The notes: generated by a model from the sequence alone, not told the origin. DNA of 13,715 nt from Chloroflexota bacterium (GCA_030669775.1 DAOVCZ010000023.1:1-13715); one strand, 5' to 3'. Positions 1 through 7,931 are shown, counted from the stretch's first letter. A program made the numbers and translations.

Positions 1-19
1 GTTTATCGGAGAACTGACA

Positions 20-1360
20 ATGGCAGGTTTACAATCAACTTTTCCACCGAGCATCCGTGAAAATTTTCCAGGCGATGGATTTTATCCACCTGCGATCAAT
101 AAAATGGAGGACACTGGTCTTTCTCCCCTTTGGCTGCAAGATCTTGCTTTAAAAATTCTATATTTTCAAGGATACTTGACCGGATTCACGATAGCAGAAG
201 AGATGGCGCTTCCCTTTCCAAATGTGGTCGACCAAATCCTGGAAGCATTGAAACGTGAGAAATTTATCGAGGTCAAGACATCCCAAATCGGATTAGGCGA
301 AGGGGCTTACCAATACGCGATCACTGGCGCAGGCATCGCCCGCGCTCGGGAAGCCCTTGAGCGCAGCCAGTACGCTGGTGCCGCTCCTGTGCCCTTAGAT
401 GTCTATAACTCATCAATCCGCAACCAGAGTCGGGCACACACAAATATGAACCAGCGGGATGTCAGAAAAGCACTCTCACACCTGGTCTTAGCGGAAAATT
501 CCTTCCACAGGGTAGGTCCGGCGATTAACTCAGGTACCTCAATATTTCTTTATGGTCCACCTGGTAATGGTAAAACAAGCATTGCTCGTGCCATCGGAGA
601 CCTTATTCTTCAAGAGAGCATGTATATCCCTTATGCTGTCTATATCGATGGGCAAGTTGTAAAAATTTACGACTCGGTTAACCATCAGGCGTCTCCAGAA
701 GAAGAACCCCCACCGACTTCAGGGACTTTGCGTTCTAGTACTCGGCGAGATCCGCGCTGGATCCGCATCCATCGACCCTTTATCGTCACTGGAGGTGAAT
801 TAACCCTGGCAGGTTTAGATCTGGTCTTCGATGATGTCAATAAATATTATGAAGCCCCGTTCCAGATTAAAGCAAATGGCGGCATTTTATTGATTGATGA
901 CTTTGGGCGGCAGCTCGTCCGTCCCCGAGACCTGCTCAATCGCTGGATTGTGCCTCTTGAAAACCGGATCGATTACCTTACTCTGCATACTGGTCGTAAA
1001 ATAGAAATTCCTTTCGATGTGCTGGTCGTGTTCTCAACAAACCTCCCCCCAAAAGATTTGGTTGATGAGGCATTTCTACGTCGTCTTCGGCATAAGATCG
1101 AGGTCGGTGATCCCAGATATGATGATTTTAGAGAGATTTTCCACCAGGTGGCAGAAGCCAAAGGGGTGACATTCAGCAATCAGGGTTTGGCTTACCTGTT
1201 ACAAGAATGGTATATAAAGCCTGGAAGAAAATTACGCGCTTCTCATCCCCGAGATTTGTGCGACCAGATTGTAGATATCGCCCAGTATCTATCCGTAGAG
1301 CCAGCGTTAACCCGTGAATTAATCGACCTGGCTGCCATTTCCTACTTCGTGGATTTATAA
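20..1360 (+). CDS. AAA+ family ATPase with N-terminal winged-helix-like domain
   Basis: The 446-residue product is a P-loop ATPase. Walker A is GPPGNGKT (residues 179-186), Walker B is ILLIDDFG (289-296), a sensor-1-like STN lies at 339-341, and FLRRLRHKIE (352-361) looks like an arginine-finger/sensor segment. Between Walker A and B is a long insert (about 210-285) with a Pro/Glu-rich stretch (EEEPPP). Residues about 38-118 form a helix-rich segment resembling a winged helix, ending in YAITGAGIARAREALE, so the ATPase may bind nucleic acid or a protein through its N-terminus. There is no signal peptide or membrane helix, so it is cytoplasmic. The ATG at 20 has a GGAGA ribosome site 7 nt upstream. 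Its substrate is unknown. The overall look is of MoxR/chelatase-like remodelling ATPases, but I cannot assign a subfamily. The next gene starts 60 bp downstream on the same strand and may be co-transcribed. ATPase call is firm; role is unknown. Confidence 0.85.
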   Translation: MAGLQSTFPPSIRENFPGDGFYPPAINKMEDTGLSPLWLQDLALKILYFQGYLTGFTIAEEMALPFPNVVDQILEALKREKFIEVKTSQIGLGEGAYQYAITGAGIARAREALERSQYAGAAPVPLDVYNSSIRNQSRAHTNMNQRDVRKALSHLVLAENSFHRVGPAINSGTSIFLYGPPGNGKTSIARAIGDLILQESMYIPYAVYIDGQVVKIYDSVNHQASPEEEPPPTSGTLRSSTRRDPRWIRIHRPFIVTGGELTLAGLDLVFDDVNKYYEAPFQIKANGGILLIDDFGRQLVRPRDLLNRWIVPLENRIDYLTLHTGRKIEIPFDVLVVFSTNLPPKDLVDEAFLRRLRHKIEVGDPRYDDFREIFHQVAEAKGVTFSNQGLAYLLQEWYIKPGRKLRASHPRDLCDQIVDIAQYLSVEPALTRELIDLAAISYFVDL

Positions 1361-1420
1361 ATCTAATTTATATTCTTGTTCTATGCTAGCCTAATCCATA
1401 CAAAGGATGATGGTTTAAGT

Positions 1421-2200
1421 ATGATCCTCCACTGGCGATCCCCCTTAATTTTCGCCCATCGAGGCGCGTCCGCTCATGCTCCTGAAAATACGATAGCTGC
1501 TTTCGAATTAGCCATCCAGAAGAAAGCAGATGTGATCGAGCTAGATACCAAGTTAACTGCGGATGAACAGGTTGTGGTTATTCATGATCAAACAGTCGAT
1601 CGAACCACAGATGGAACTGGCAAGGTAAACAATCTGCCACTTGCTGCTTTGCGCGAATTGGATGCCGGCTCTCACTTTGGGAAGGATTTTCAGAATGAGC
1701 CAATCCCCACGCTGGAAGAAGCCTTAGAGGTTTGTGCCGGAAAAATCTTTATTAATATTGAACTGACAAATCACATGACTCCATTCGACACTTTAGCCAA
1801 GAAAGTTTCGCAGCTGATCGCACACTTTGCCCTAGAAAACCACATTTTAATCTCATCTTTCCATCCCATACCCTTAAGAACCTTCCATCAATTATCTCCC
1901 ACAATCCCAATTGGATTTTTAGCAAAATCGGGTCCTGCGGGATTTCTATCACGCAGCTGGCTCGGGAGAGCTATCGTTCATTATCAAGCGATTCATCCGG
2001 AGAAAAGTGATGTATCTCCAAACCTGGTTAAAAAAGCCCATAAGTATGGGCAGCGTGTTTATCCATTTACCGTCAATGCTCCTGAAGAGATGGCGAAATT
2101 ATTCTCTATGGGGGTTGACGGAATTGTCACTGACGATCCCGCGCTCGCACGTCAAATTTTCGATGCCAGTCATTCAAATTTCTACGATCTATCCAACTAG
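1421..2200 (+). CDS. Glycerophosphodiester phosphodiesterase (GDPD family)
   Basis: This enzyme family hydrolyses glycerophosphodiesters to glycerol-3-phosphate and the free alcohol. From the ATG at 1421 the protein has 259 residues, the usual size of short cytoplasmic (UgpQ-like) GDPDs. The family signatures are present: HRG at 13-15 and PENT at 21-24, metal-ligand/catalytic residues E40 and D42 in IELD, H55 in VVIHD, and a C-terminal GVDGIVTDDPA. No signal peptide is seen, so it should act on imported or internal phosphodiesters. The frame extends upstream to a TTG at 1376, but those 15 codons resemble no family N-terminus, and LIFAHRG begins right after the 1421 ATG. AAAGG at 1402-1406 lies 14 nt before that ATG, a long but usable spacing. 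It lies 60 bp after the ATPase gene and before a long gap. Family assignment is firm; physiological substrate is not visible. Confidence 0.9.
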   Translation: MILHWRSPLIFAHRGASAHAPENTIAAFELAIQKKADVIELDTKLTADEQVVVIHDQTVDRTTDGTGKVNNLPLAALRELDAGSHFGKDFQNEPIPTLEEALEVCAGKIFINIELTNHMTPFDTLAKKVSQLIAHFALENHILISSFHPIPLRTFHQLSPTIPIGFLAKSGPAGFLSRSWLGRAIVHYQAIHPEKSDVSPNLVKKAHKYGQRVYPFTVNAPEEMAKLFSMGVDGIVTDDPALARQIFDASHSNFYDLSN

Positions 2201-2535
2201 TATTATTTATTATGCAGACACCTCACAAATTGCGAATCCCCAAGCGATTACTTAAATTGAACACGATTAGATTCTTCCATCAATAATCGCTGTGCAATTA
2301 TTAACAGATGATTTAACCCCATGAGAGAAGACTTAAATATACCTTTTGGCCAACCTTAGAGGTAAAATTGTTGTGAAAGACTTCTTTTGAAGTGAGCTCA
2401 TGGATCGACCTTGAGAATGCGAGAATCGTTCAGATAGAAGGATCAATTTGCATAAAACCATCTAACCGAAGAGACAACCAGATTTAATGTTAAGATCTGT
2501 GAAGCAAGGAAAGTCAAAATAAGGTATTTATCCTC
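2201..2535. other. 335-bp intergenic region without a supported gene
   Basis: This is AT-rich sequence between the GDPD gene and the CoA-transferase-like gene. I find no credible ORF. Short structures are present but weak: a 7-bp inverted repeat GCGATTA (2244-2250) / TAATCGC (2284-2290), AATAAT/ATTATT around a 9-nt loop (2282-2302), and a 5-bp hairpin ACTTC-TTTT-GAAGT (2380-2393) with no following U-tract. A possible promoter is TTGAAC (2257-2262) with AATAAT (2282-2287), but its 19-nt spacing is poor. AAGG at 2521-2524 is the likely ribosome site for the next gene. No intrinsic terminator is evident. Confidence 0.5.
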
Positions 2536-3369
2536 ATGGAATATACACCAGACGAGATCATGGTTGTCTGTATCTCTCGCCAAGTTCGTGATGGTGAGGT
2601 TGTCGCTCAAGGTTTGGCGACACCCATCGTGGCTGCAGGATACCTCCTTGCCAGGCGCACACATGCACCAAATCTTTATTTCTCCTCTGCTATCGGACAG
2701 GGAGTGTGCCGCCAACCTGCCCCGCTAAAATTGTTGCAGGTAGAGAGCTTATGGTTAGATCGGGCAATTACCACCATCGGATTTGTGCGCGGTGTTGCCG
2801 ATGTCTTACCCAGTCTTCGCCCAATGGAATTCTTCCGTCCTGCACAGGTTGATCCTCAGGGGAACTTCAATAACATCGCTTTTGGAAAAGATTATCGAAT
2901 GCCCCGTCTTCGCCTCCCAGGGACAGGCGGTATACCCGATGTAACGACATTTCTCGACGATATCTACTTATACGTTCCACGCCACTCAAGACTAACCTTT
3001 GTTCCCCAGCTAGATTTCCTTTCAGGTTTGGGGCATAATAAAGCAAGAACACATGGCAGTGGTCCCCAATATTTGATTTCTGATTTAGGCCAATTCGACT
3101 TCAACGGAGGCGATTCTGAACGCAGCATGCGTTTAATCTCATTCCACCAGGGGGCATCCATAAAACGGATTCAGGCCAAAACCGGCTTCGAAATTGAGAT
3201 CGCCCCGAATGTTCAGGAAACACCGCCACCAACTGAAGAAGAGCTGTATCTCCTCCGTCACGAAATTGATCCACTTCACATCAGACGACTGGAATTGTTA
3301 AGCGGAAGCAAAAGACGTAAGCTTTTACGCGAGATCATCATGCATGAAAATCGTGAGACCAGAGTATAA
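2536..3369 (+). CDS. Orphan CoA-transferase subunit beta-like protein (GctB/IpdB type)
   Basis: The 277-residue product has the layout of the beta subunit of class I CoA-transferases (glutaconate CoA-transferase GctB; actinobacterial IpdB). It begins with MVVCISRQVRDGEVV (residues 9-23), followed by GLATPIVAAGYLLARRTHAP, QVDPQGNFNN (104-113), LPGTGGIPD (127-135), DLGQFDFNG (183-191) and EEELYLLRHEIDP (234-246). In GctB the catalytic Glu sits in an ESG motif just after the APD segment. Here the matching stretch APNLYFSSAIG (44-54) has no acidic residue, and there is no Asp or Glu from residue 22 to 69. No alpha subunit is encoded anywhere in the window. It may therefore be an IpdAB-like hydrolase/lyase half, a regulatory or acyl-CoA-binding protein, or a beta subunit whose partner is elsewhere. 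The stop is 2 bp from the next start, implying coupling. Family is likely; activity is unknown. Confidence 0.75.
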   Translation: MEYTPDEIMVVCISRQVRDGEVVAQGLATPIVAAGYLLARRTHAPNLYFSSAIGQGVCRQPAPLKLLQVESLWLDRAITTIGFVRGVADVLPSLRPMEFFRPAQVDPQGNFNNIAFGKDYRMPRLRLPGTGGIPDVTTFLDDIYLYVPRHSRLTFVPQLDFLSGLGHNKARTHGSGPQYLISDLGQFDFNGGDSERSMRLISFHQGASIKRIQAKTGFEIEIAPNVQETPPPTEEELYLLRHEIDPLHIRRLELLSGSKRRKLLREIIMHENRETRV

Positions 3370-3371
3370 CC

Positions 3372-6185
3372 ATGAACCTTAGACCACATTCATGGAGATT
3401 GATCGGAAAGAATTTGACACGCTTGATCATCCTAACACCGATACTGCTATCAACCTTCAGCGGATCAATCGGATTTGCCGAGCCACTCTATCAAATCAGC
3501 TCTCCACAAGATCACGCTCAGGCTCTGTTGGATACCATGACACCAGAGGAAAAGGTTGGTCAACTTTTTTTGGTTACTTTCAACGGCACCGATGTAGGGC
3601 TCGAAGCCCAAATTTATGATTTGATCACGAATTACCATGTCGGTGGAGTCATTCTCCAACAAGAGAGTGATAACTTCCTCCCACCACCGCAGACTGAGAC
3701 TGGCGCTTGGCAACTTATCAGAGCATTACAGACTGCTGAATGGTCCGCCTCTCAATCCAACCAGATTGAACCTGAGACCAACCAAGAATTCAGACCAGCT
3801 TTTATTCCCCTATTAGTGGGGTTGTCTCAGGAAGGTAATGGTCCTCCGGCCGATCAAATCTTCAATGGGCTGACCTCCTTGCCATCTTTGATGGCCATCG
3901 GAGCGACCTTTCAAACCGATTTAGCCCGTCAGGTGGGTAATGTCGCCGGGAGTGAGCTCTCAGCCCTGGGAATTAATCTAATCTTGGGACCATCCCTGGA
4001 TGTCTTGGAGACTCCGATTGAGCAAGGCACCGGCGATCTTGGCGTTCGAACGTTCGGGGGAGATCCATTCTGGGTTGGAGAGATGGGTCGTGCCTATGTC
4101 AGTGGTGTCCATGAAGGCAGTGAAGGGGGAATGGCGGTTATCGCAAAACACTTCCCCGGTCATGGTAGTTCCGATCGCTTGCCAGAAGAGGAAGTGGCCA
4201 CAGTCAGGAAATCTCTCGAACAACTCAAACAAATCGAGCTGCCCCCATTTTATGCTGTCACTGGAAATGCTCCCTCAGAATTAGCTACTGTGGATGGTCT
4301 GCTTACCTCTCACATTCGTTTCCAGGGATTCCAAGGTAATATCCGCGAGACTACCCGTCCAGTGAGCATGGATCGTCTGGCGCTTGATCAACTGATAAAC
4401 CTTTCACCATTTGCAACCTGGGTCGAGAATGGCGGTGTTATGGTTTCTGGAAATTTAGGGAGCGAAGCTTTCCGACGATTTAAAGACCCAACCGGATTTA
4501 ATTTCCAAGCTAGATTTGTTGCCAGGGATGCTTTTCTTGCTGGGAATGATCTTCTATTCATCGGGAATGAATTTATCTCCACCAGCTATCCCGATCAATA
4601 CGCGTCCATCATCAGCACCCTGGATTTATTCGCACAGAAATATCGAGAAGATCCAGCCTTCCAAGAACAAATTGACAAATCCGTCCTCAAAATCCTCACT
4701 TTGAAGTATCGCCTTAATAACAACACCATATTCACCCTTGGATCAACCGTCCCTTCCCAAGAAAATCTCCCCGTTCTTGGAGAATCAGACCAGATTTCAC
4801 GCCAAGTCGCTCAAGAAGCAGTTACCTTGATCAGCCCTTCATTCACTGACTTAGCTGAGACCATTACGGAAACACCGAATATAAATGACCACATCGTATT
4901 TATCACTGATGTGCGCACAGCTACACAATGTTTTACCTGTTCTGAGCAACAAATTCTTCCAAAATCAGGATTAAAAGATGCGGTCATCAAATTTTACGGA
5001 CCTCTCGCGGGAGGTCAGGTTGTGCAAAGGAATATGGTTTCATATACTTTCGATGAGCTATCGGCATTATTAAATAAGATCCCTCAATTCGATTACACGA
5101 TTCTTGAAAGCGATCTTGAACAGGCACAATGGATCATTTTCTCTCTGGCAGATGTCAGCTCCGAAAATCCATCTTCTCAAGCACTCTCACATTTCTTAGC
5201 TGAACGACCGGATCTTTTTCGGCAGAAGAATTTGGTTGTATTCGCATTTGATGCCCCTTATTACCTTGATGCGACTGAGATTTCAAAACTCAGCGCTTAT
5301 TACGGTTTGTATAGCAAAATCTCTCAATTTGTCGATACAGCTGCCCGGGTTTTATTTGGAGAAATACCAGCTCCAAGTGGAGATTTACCAGTCACAGTCT
5401 CTGGAATTAATTACGATCTGATCACGGCAACTTCACCTGACCCAGAACAAACTATTGAATTGTTTATCGATGTTCCCGAAGCAAACCTGGGAACGCCGGT
5501 ACCCACCCAAATTCCACAATTAGCGATCGGTGACCTGATCCCGGTTCGCACTGGTGTGATTCTAGATCACAATGGTCATCCTGTTCCGGATGGAACTATT
5601 GTCGACTTTATCCTGAGTGCAGATCTAAATGAACTGGCTGCCCAAAAAGAGATCACCCAGAATGGCATCGCCCGAACCACATTCTTGATTGAAGAATCGG
5701 GAACAATTGCCATCCATGCTCGCAGTGACCCGGCAATCGAATCCAATTTCCTCCAATTCGATATCCCCCCTGGAGGTATTCCCACAATTGAATTCGTGAT
5801 CACACAATTTCCAACCGAGACTGCCACGAGTGAACCGGAAGCAACAGTGATAATATCCCCCAGCACAACTCCAGCACCACCAACCCCTCCCGGGACTACT
5901 GGCTTGAGTGATTGGCTGATTGCAACAGGGGTCTCAATTGGAATTGGAGCAGCCATTTATTGGATAACCACAACTTTTGGCTTGCTTCGTTGGGGCTTTA
6001 GATCGGGATTGCTGGCTATTATTGGTGGTTTACTAGCCTACATGTATATCGCCGCACGTCTGCCAGGCAGTGAGCAGCTTCTCAGTGTCCCCGGAGCTTG
6101 GGGGATACTATTGGTGACGATTTTAGGAACTGGTATCGGTTGGGGAGCTTCTTATGGGTGGCAAAAGATGGACGAGTCGAGTTGA
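3372..6185 (+). CDS. Exported GH3-like protein with Ig-like domain and C-terminal membrane helices; probably catalytically inactive
   Basis: The 937-residue protein has, in order: a signal peptide (residues 1-36; hydrophobic 17-34, likely cleavage after GFA); a glycoside hydrolase family 3 barrel (about 45-450) with MTPEEKVGQLFLV, GINLILGPSLDVL and KHFPGHG (259-265); an alpha/beta domain like the GH3 C-terminal domain (about 460-665) containing CFTC (520-523); a bacterial Ig-like domain (about 708-798); a Pro/Thr-rich linker (812-842); and about three membrane helices (848-870, 879-896, 909-928). Active NagZ-type enzymes have a DSH acid/base dyad after KHFPGHG and a nucleophile Asp in an SDDL-like motif. 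Here these read SSDRLPEE, with no His between residues 265 and 313, and VSGNLG (358-363), with Gly where Asp is expected. It may bind peptidoglycan or another glycan without cleaving it. It follows the previous gene by 2 bp and has no strong ribosome site, so coupling is likely. It ends 9 bp from a convergent kinase gene. Fold is firm; loss of activity is inferred from motifs. Confidence 0.85.
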   Translation: MNLRPHSWRLIGKNLTRLIILTPILLSTFSGSIGFAEPLYQISSPQDHAQALLDTMTPEEKVGQLFLVTFNGTDVGLEAQIYDLITNYHVGGVILQQESDNFLPPPQTETGAWQLIRALQTAEWSASQSNQIEPETNQEFRPAFIPLLVGLSQEGNGPPADQIFNGLTSLPSLMAIGATFQTDLARQVGNVAGSELSALGINLILGPSLDVLETPIEQGTGDLGVRTFGGDPFWVGEMGRAYVSGVHEGSEGGMAVIAKHFPGHGSSDRLPEEEVATVRKSLEQLKQIELPPFYAVTGNAPSELATVDGLLTSHIRFQGFQGNIRETTRPVSMDRLALDQLINLSPFATWVENGGVMVSGNLGSEAFRRFKDPTGFNFQARFVARDAFLAGNDLLFIGNEFISTSYPDQYASIISTLDLFAQKYREDPAFQEQIDKSVLKILTLKYRLNNNTIFTLGSTVPSQENLPVLGESDQISRQVAQEAVTLISPSFTDLAETITETPNINDHIVFITDVRTATQCFTCSEQQILPKSGLKDAVIKFYGPLAGGQVVQRNMVSYTFDELSALLNKIPQFDYTILESDLEQAQWIIFSLADVSSENPSSQALSHFLAERPDLFRQKNLVVFAFDAPYYLDATEISKLSAYYGLYSKISQFVDTAARVLFGEIPAPSGDLPVTVSGINYDLITATSPDPEQTIELFIDVPEANLGTPVPTQIPQLAIGDLIPVRTGVILDHNGHPVPDGTIVDFILSADLNELAAQKEITQNGIARTTFLIEESGTIAIHARSDPAIESNFLQFDIPPGGIPTIEFVITQFPTETATSEPEATVIISPSTTPAPPTPPGTTGLSDWLIATGVSIGIGAAIYWITTTFGLLRWGFRSGLLAIIGGLLAYMYIAARLPGSEQLLSVPGAWGILLVTILGTGIGWGASYGWQKMDESS

Positions 6186-6194
6186 TCTCTGATC

Positions 6195-7184
6195 TCAATA
6201 TAGCATTGTCACCAAAAAACTGACAATCAACATCAAGATGGCAAAGGCCACTAAAAGCCTGTCAACGGGAGTTCCGACCAGATCTGCCAGGGATGGTTTA
6301 GGCAAGGGCTGTCGCGGTTGAGTAACCGGATTTACTCTACCAACAAGACCCTGACGGAACTCCTCGATGTTCTGCGGGCGTTCATCTGGATGCAAATTTA
6401 AAGCCCATAGGATTGCCCGCTCAGTTCTCACAGAGAGATCAGGATTGATTTGTCTAGGAGGAACAAGGCTTTCAGGACGCAAGAATCTCTCCCTCGCCTC
6501 GACAGGGGCAGTATTGGTTAGCAAATGATAAAGCGTCGCTCCAAAGGCATAGATATCGCTACGCACATCCGTATGACCTGTATCCCCACCATATTGCTCC
6601 AAGGGTGTGTATAAAGCCGTTCCACGACCTTGTAAAATAGTAATTGTCATCTCTTCGGAGGCTAGGAGTTTCACCAAACCGAAATCAACTAACTTGATTA
6701 ATCCGCTTGGAGTGAGTTTGAGGTTGCTGGGTTTGATATCCCGATGGAGGATTGGCGGGTCTTGACGATGCATATAATCAAGAGCATCTGTCAATTGGAC
6801 TGACCAGCCAAGTACTTCGCGCTCACCGAGAAAAGTCTTCTTCCTGCGAGCCTCCACCATAAGTGTGCGAAGATCTTCTCCGGGGACAAAATCCATGACC
6901 AGATACTCTCGGTTTTCCTCAGAAAAAAAATCAGATACTTTCGGTAAATTTGGGTGGTCGAGTCTGGCCAGGATCTGCGCTTCACGAAGAAATTGCTCTC
7001 TAGCCTGCTGGAGTGTATCTTCTGGCAGCGAACTTTCATGTTGAACTTCTTTAAGCGCGCACTGCCGTCCCTCTAACCGGATATCCTCGGCCAGGTAAAT
7101 AGAACCCATTCCGCCTTGACCGATTATCCGGCGGATTTTATAGCGATCGCGTAGAATTACTCCAGGCTCGATTGGAGTTGTCAT
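6195..7184 (-). CDS. Membrane-anchored Ser/Thr protein kinase (Hanks type)
   Basis: The 329-residue protein is a complete bacterial eukaryotic-like kinase. The G-loop is IGQGGMG (21-27), the lysine K45 lies in ALKEV, HRDIKPSN (147-154) is the catalytic loop, and DFG is at 167-169. The activation segment (170-192) contains several Thr, and TPLEQYGG (193-200) stands where animal kinases have APE. DVRSDIYAFG (206-215) and RP of DERP (267-270) complete the core. A Pro/Gln linker (about 284-300) leads to one hydrophobic helix (309-327) followed by only two residues, so it appears tail-anchored and has no extracellular sensor domain. It is divergent from, and 54 bp away from, an FHA-domain regulator, its likely substrate or reader. 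The ATG at 7184 has a purine-rich GAAGAAG upstream. A perfect TATAAT lies at 7215-7220 on this strand. All catalytic residues are present, so it should be active. Confidence 0.95.
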   Translation of the reverse strand: MTTPIEPGVILRDRYKIRRIIGQGGMGSIYLAEDIRLEGRQCALKEVQHESSLPEDTLQQAREQFLREAQILARLDHPNLPKVSDFFSEENREYLVMDFVPGEDLRTLMVEARRKKTFLGEREVLGWSVQLTDALDYMHRQDPPILHRDIKPSNLKLTPSGLIKLVDFGLVKLLASEEMTITILQGRGTALYTPLEQYGGDTGHTDVRSDIYAFGATLYHLLTNTAPVEARERFLRPESLVPPRQINPDLSVRTERAILWALNLHPDERPQNIEEFRQGLVGRVNPVTQPRQPLPKPSLADLVGTPVDRLLVAFAILMLIVSFLVTMLY

Positions 7185-7213
7185 TTTTCTTCTTCATTCC
7201 TCAGATTAAATGG

Positions 7214-7220
7214 TATTATA
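7214..7220. promoter_or_regulatory. Shared, near-palindromic -10 element for the divergent kinase and FHA genes
   Basis: TATTATA reads as TATTAT on the + strand (7214-7219), preceded by TGG (7211-7213), which makes an extended -10. It reads as a perfect TATAAT on the - strand (7220-7215). Predicted starts are near 7226 (+) and 7208 (-), giving leaders of about 13 and 25 nt. No good -35 is visible for either direction. The location in the only 54 bp between two divergent signalling genes supports the call; both starts are inferred. Confidence 0.6.
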
Positions 7221-7238
7221 CACGCGGAGGTTCTCATC

Positions 7239-7910
7239 ATGGAGCGAAATAACGAAGATACTCCTGTGTTAGTCGGTCAATCTGGACCTCTCGACGGTCA
7301 GCGTTGGATGGTCCGAAATCGGATCATTCTCGGACGTGACATGGAGTGCGATATCATGATTCCAAGCCGTCAGGTGTCACGCAAACACGCTCGCCTGATT
7401 GTGACAAATTCGGGGGCGACAATTGAAGATTTAGGCAGCAAGAATGGAACTCATCTCAATGGAGCTATGGTTTCAGATCCAGAGATATTGAAGGATGGGG
7501 ATGTAATTCAAATTGCTTTCGCCCAGCAGTTCATTTTCCTCAGTTCCGATGCTACCATGCCTCTCGAAATGGGAACAACGGGGGGGATTGCGCCAGCTCG
7601 AGAAGGTCTTCTCAAGCTGCAAAAGAGCTCCAGACAGGTGTGGATTGGAAACGAGGAAGTGATTCCACCTTTATCAGCATCCCAGTTTCAACTGCTCGAA
7701 ATATTATACCAACGCCAAGATCGTGTCGTTCCTCGCAAGGAGATCATATCTGAGATATGGGGAGCTGAAAACGCGGTAGAAGTTTCTGAGCAAGCCTTGG
7801 ATGCATTGGTCAGGCGGTTGCGGGATCGATTAGCTGCTATTGATGCCTCTCATCCCTTCGTCATAACAATTAGGGGTCATGGATTACGACTCGATAATCC
7901 ACCCAAATAA
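7239..7910 (+). CDS. FHA domain plus OmpR/PhoB-type winged-helix transcriptional regulator
   Basis: The 223-residue protein joins two modules. Residues 10-102 are an FHA domain, which binds phosphothreonine: GRD (32-34), SRQVSRKHAR (43-52) and DLGSKNGTHLNG (64-75) are the standard phosphopeptide-binding loops. Residues about 130-220 are a C-terminal winged helix of the OmpR/PhoB effector class: LSASQFQLLEIL, VVPRKEIISEIWG, a recognition-helix segment ALDALVRRLRDRL (187-199) and a wing ending in IRGHGLRL. There is no receiver domain. The simplest reading is a regulator controlled by Thr phosphorylation instead of aspartate phosphorylation, with the adjacent divergent kinase as partner. The known analogue is mycobacterial EmbR with PknH, but its DNA-binding domain is N-terminal and its FHA is C-terminal, the reverse of this order. 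GGAGG (7226-7230) sits 8 nt before the ATG, so the start is secure. DNA targets are unknown; self-regulation of the shared promoter is possible. Confidence 0.93.
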   Translation: MERNNEDTPVLVGQSGPLDGQRWMVRNRIILGRDMECDIMIPSRQVSRKHARLIVTNSGATIEDLGSKNGTHLNGAMVSDPEILKDGDVIQIAFAQQFIFLSSDATMPLEMGTTGGIAPAREGLLKLQKSSRQVWIGNEEVIPPLSASQFQLLEILYQRQDRVVPRKEIISEIWGAENAVEVSEQALDALVRRLRDRLAAIDASHPFVITIRGHGLRLDNPPK

Positions 7911-7931
7911 TCGCTATTCAATTCAAAATTC

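Noticed and set aside
1376..1420. Upstream TTG extension of the GDPD reading frame
   Set aside because: The added 15 residues are unlike GDPD N-termini, TTG is a rarer start, and LIFAHRG follows directly after the ATG at 1421.
2380..2393. Hairpin ACTTC-TTTT-GAAGT as a terminator of the GDPD gene
   Set aside because: The stem is only 5 bp, it is 180 bp past the stop, and no U-tract follows.
2443..2715. 90-residue minus-strand reading frame across the start of the CoA-transferase-like gene
   Set aside because: It lies mostly antisense to a recognisable gene, has no family resemblance and no clear ribosome site.
5576..5956. 126-residue minus-strand frame inside the GH3-like gene
   Set aside because: It mirrors the Ig-like and linker coding sequence; composition and motifs support only the + strand frame.
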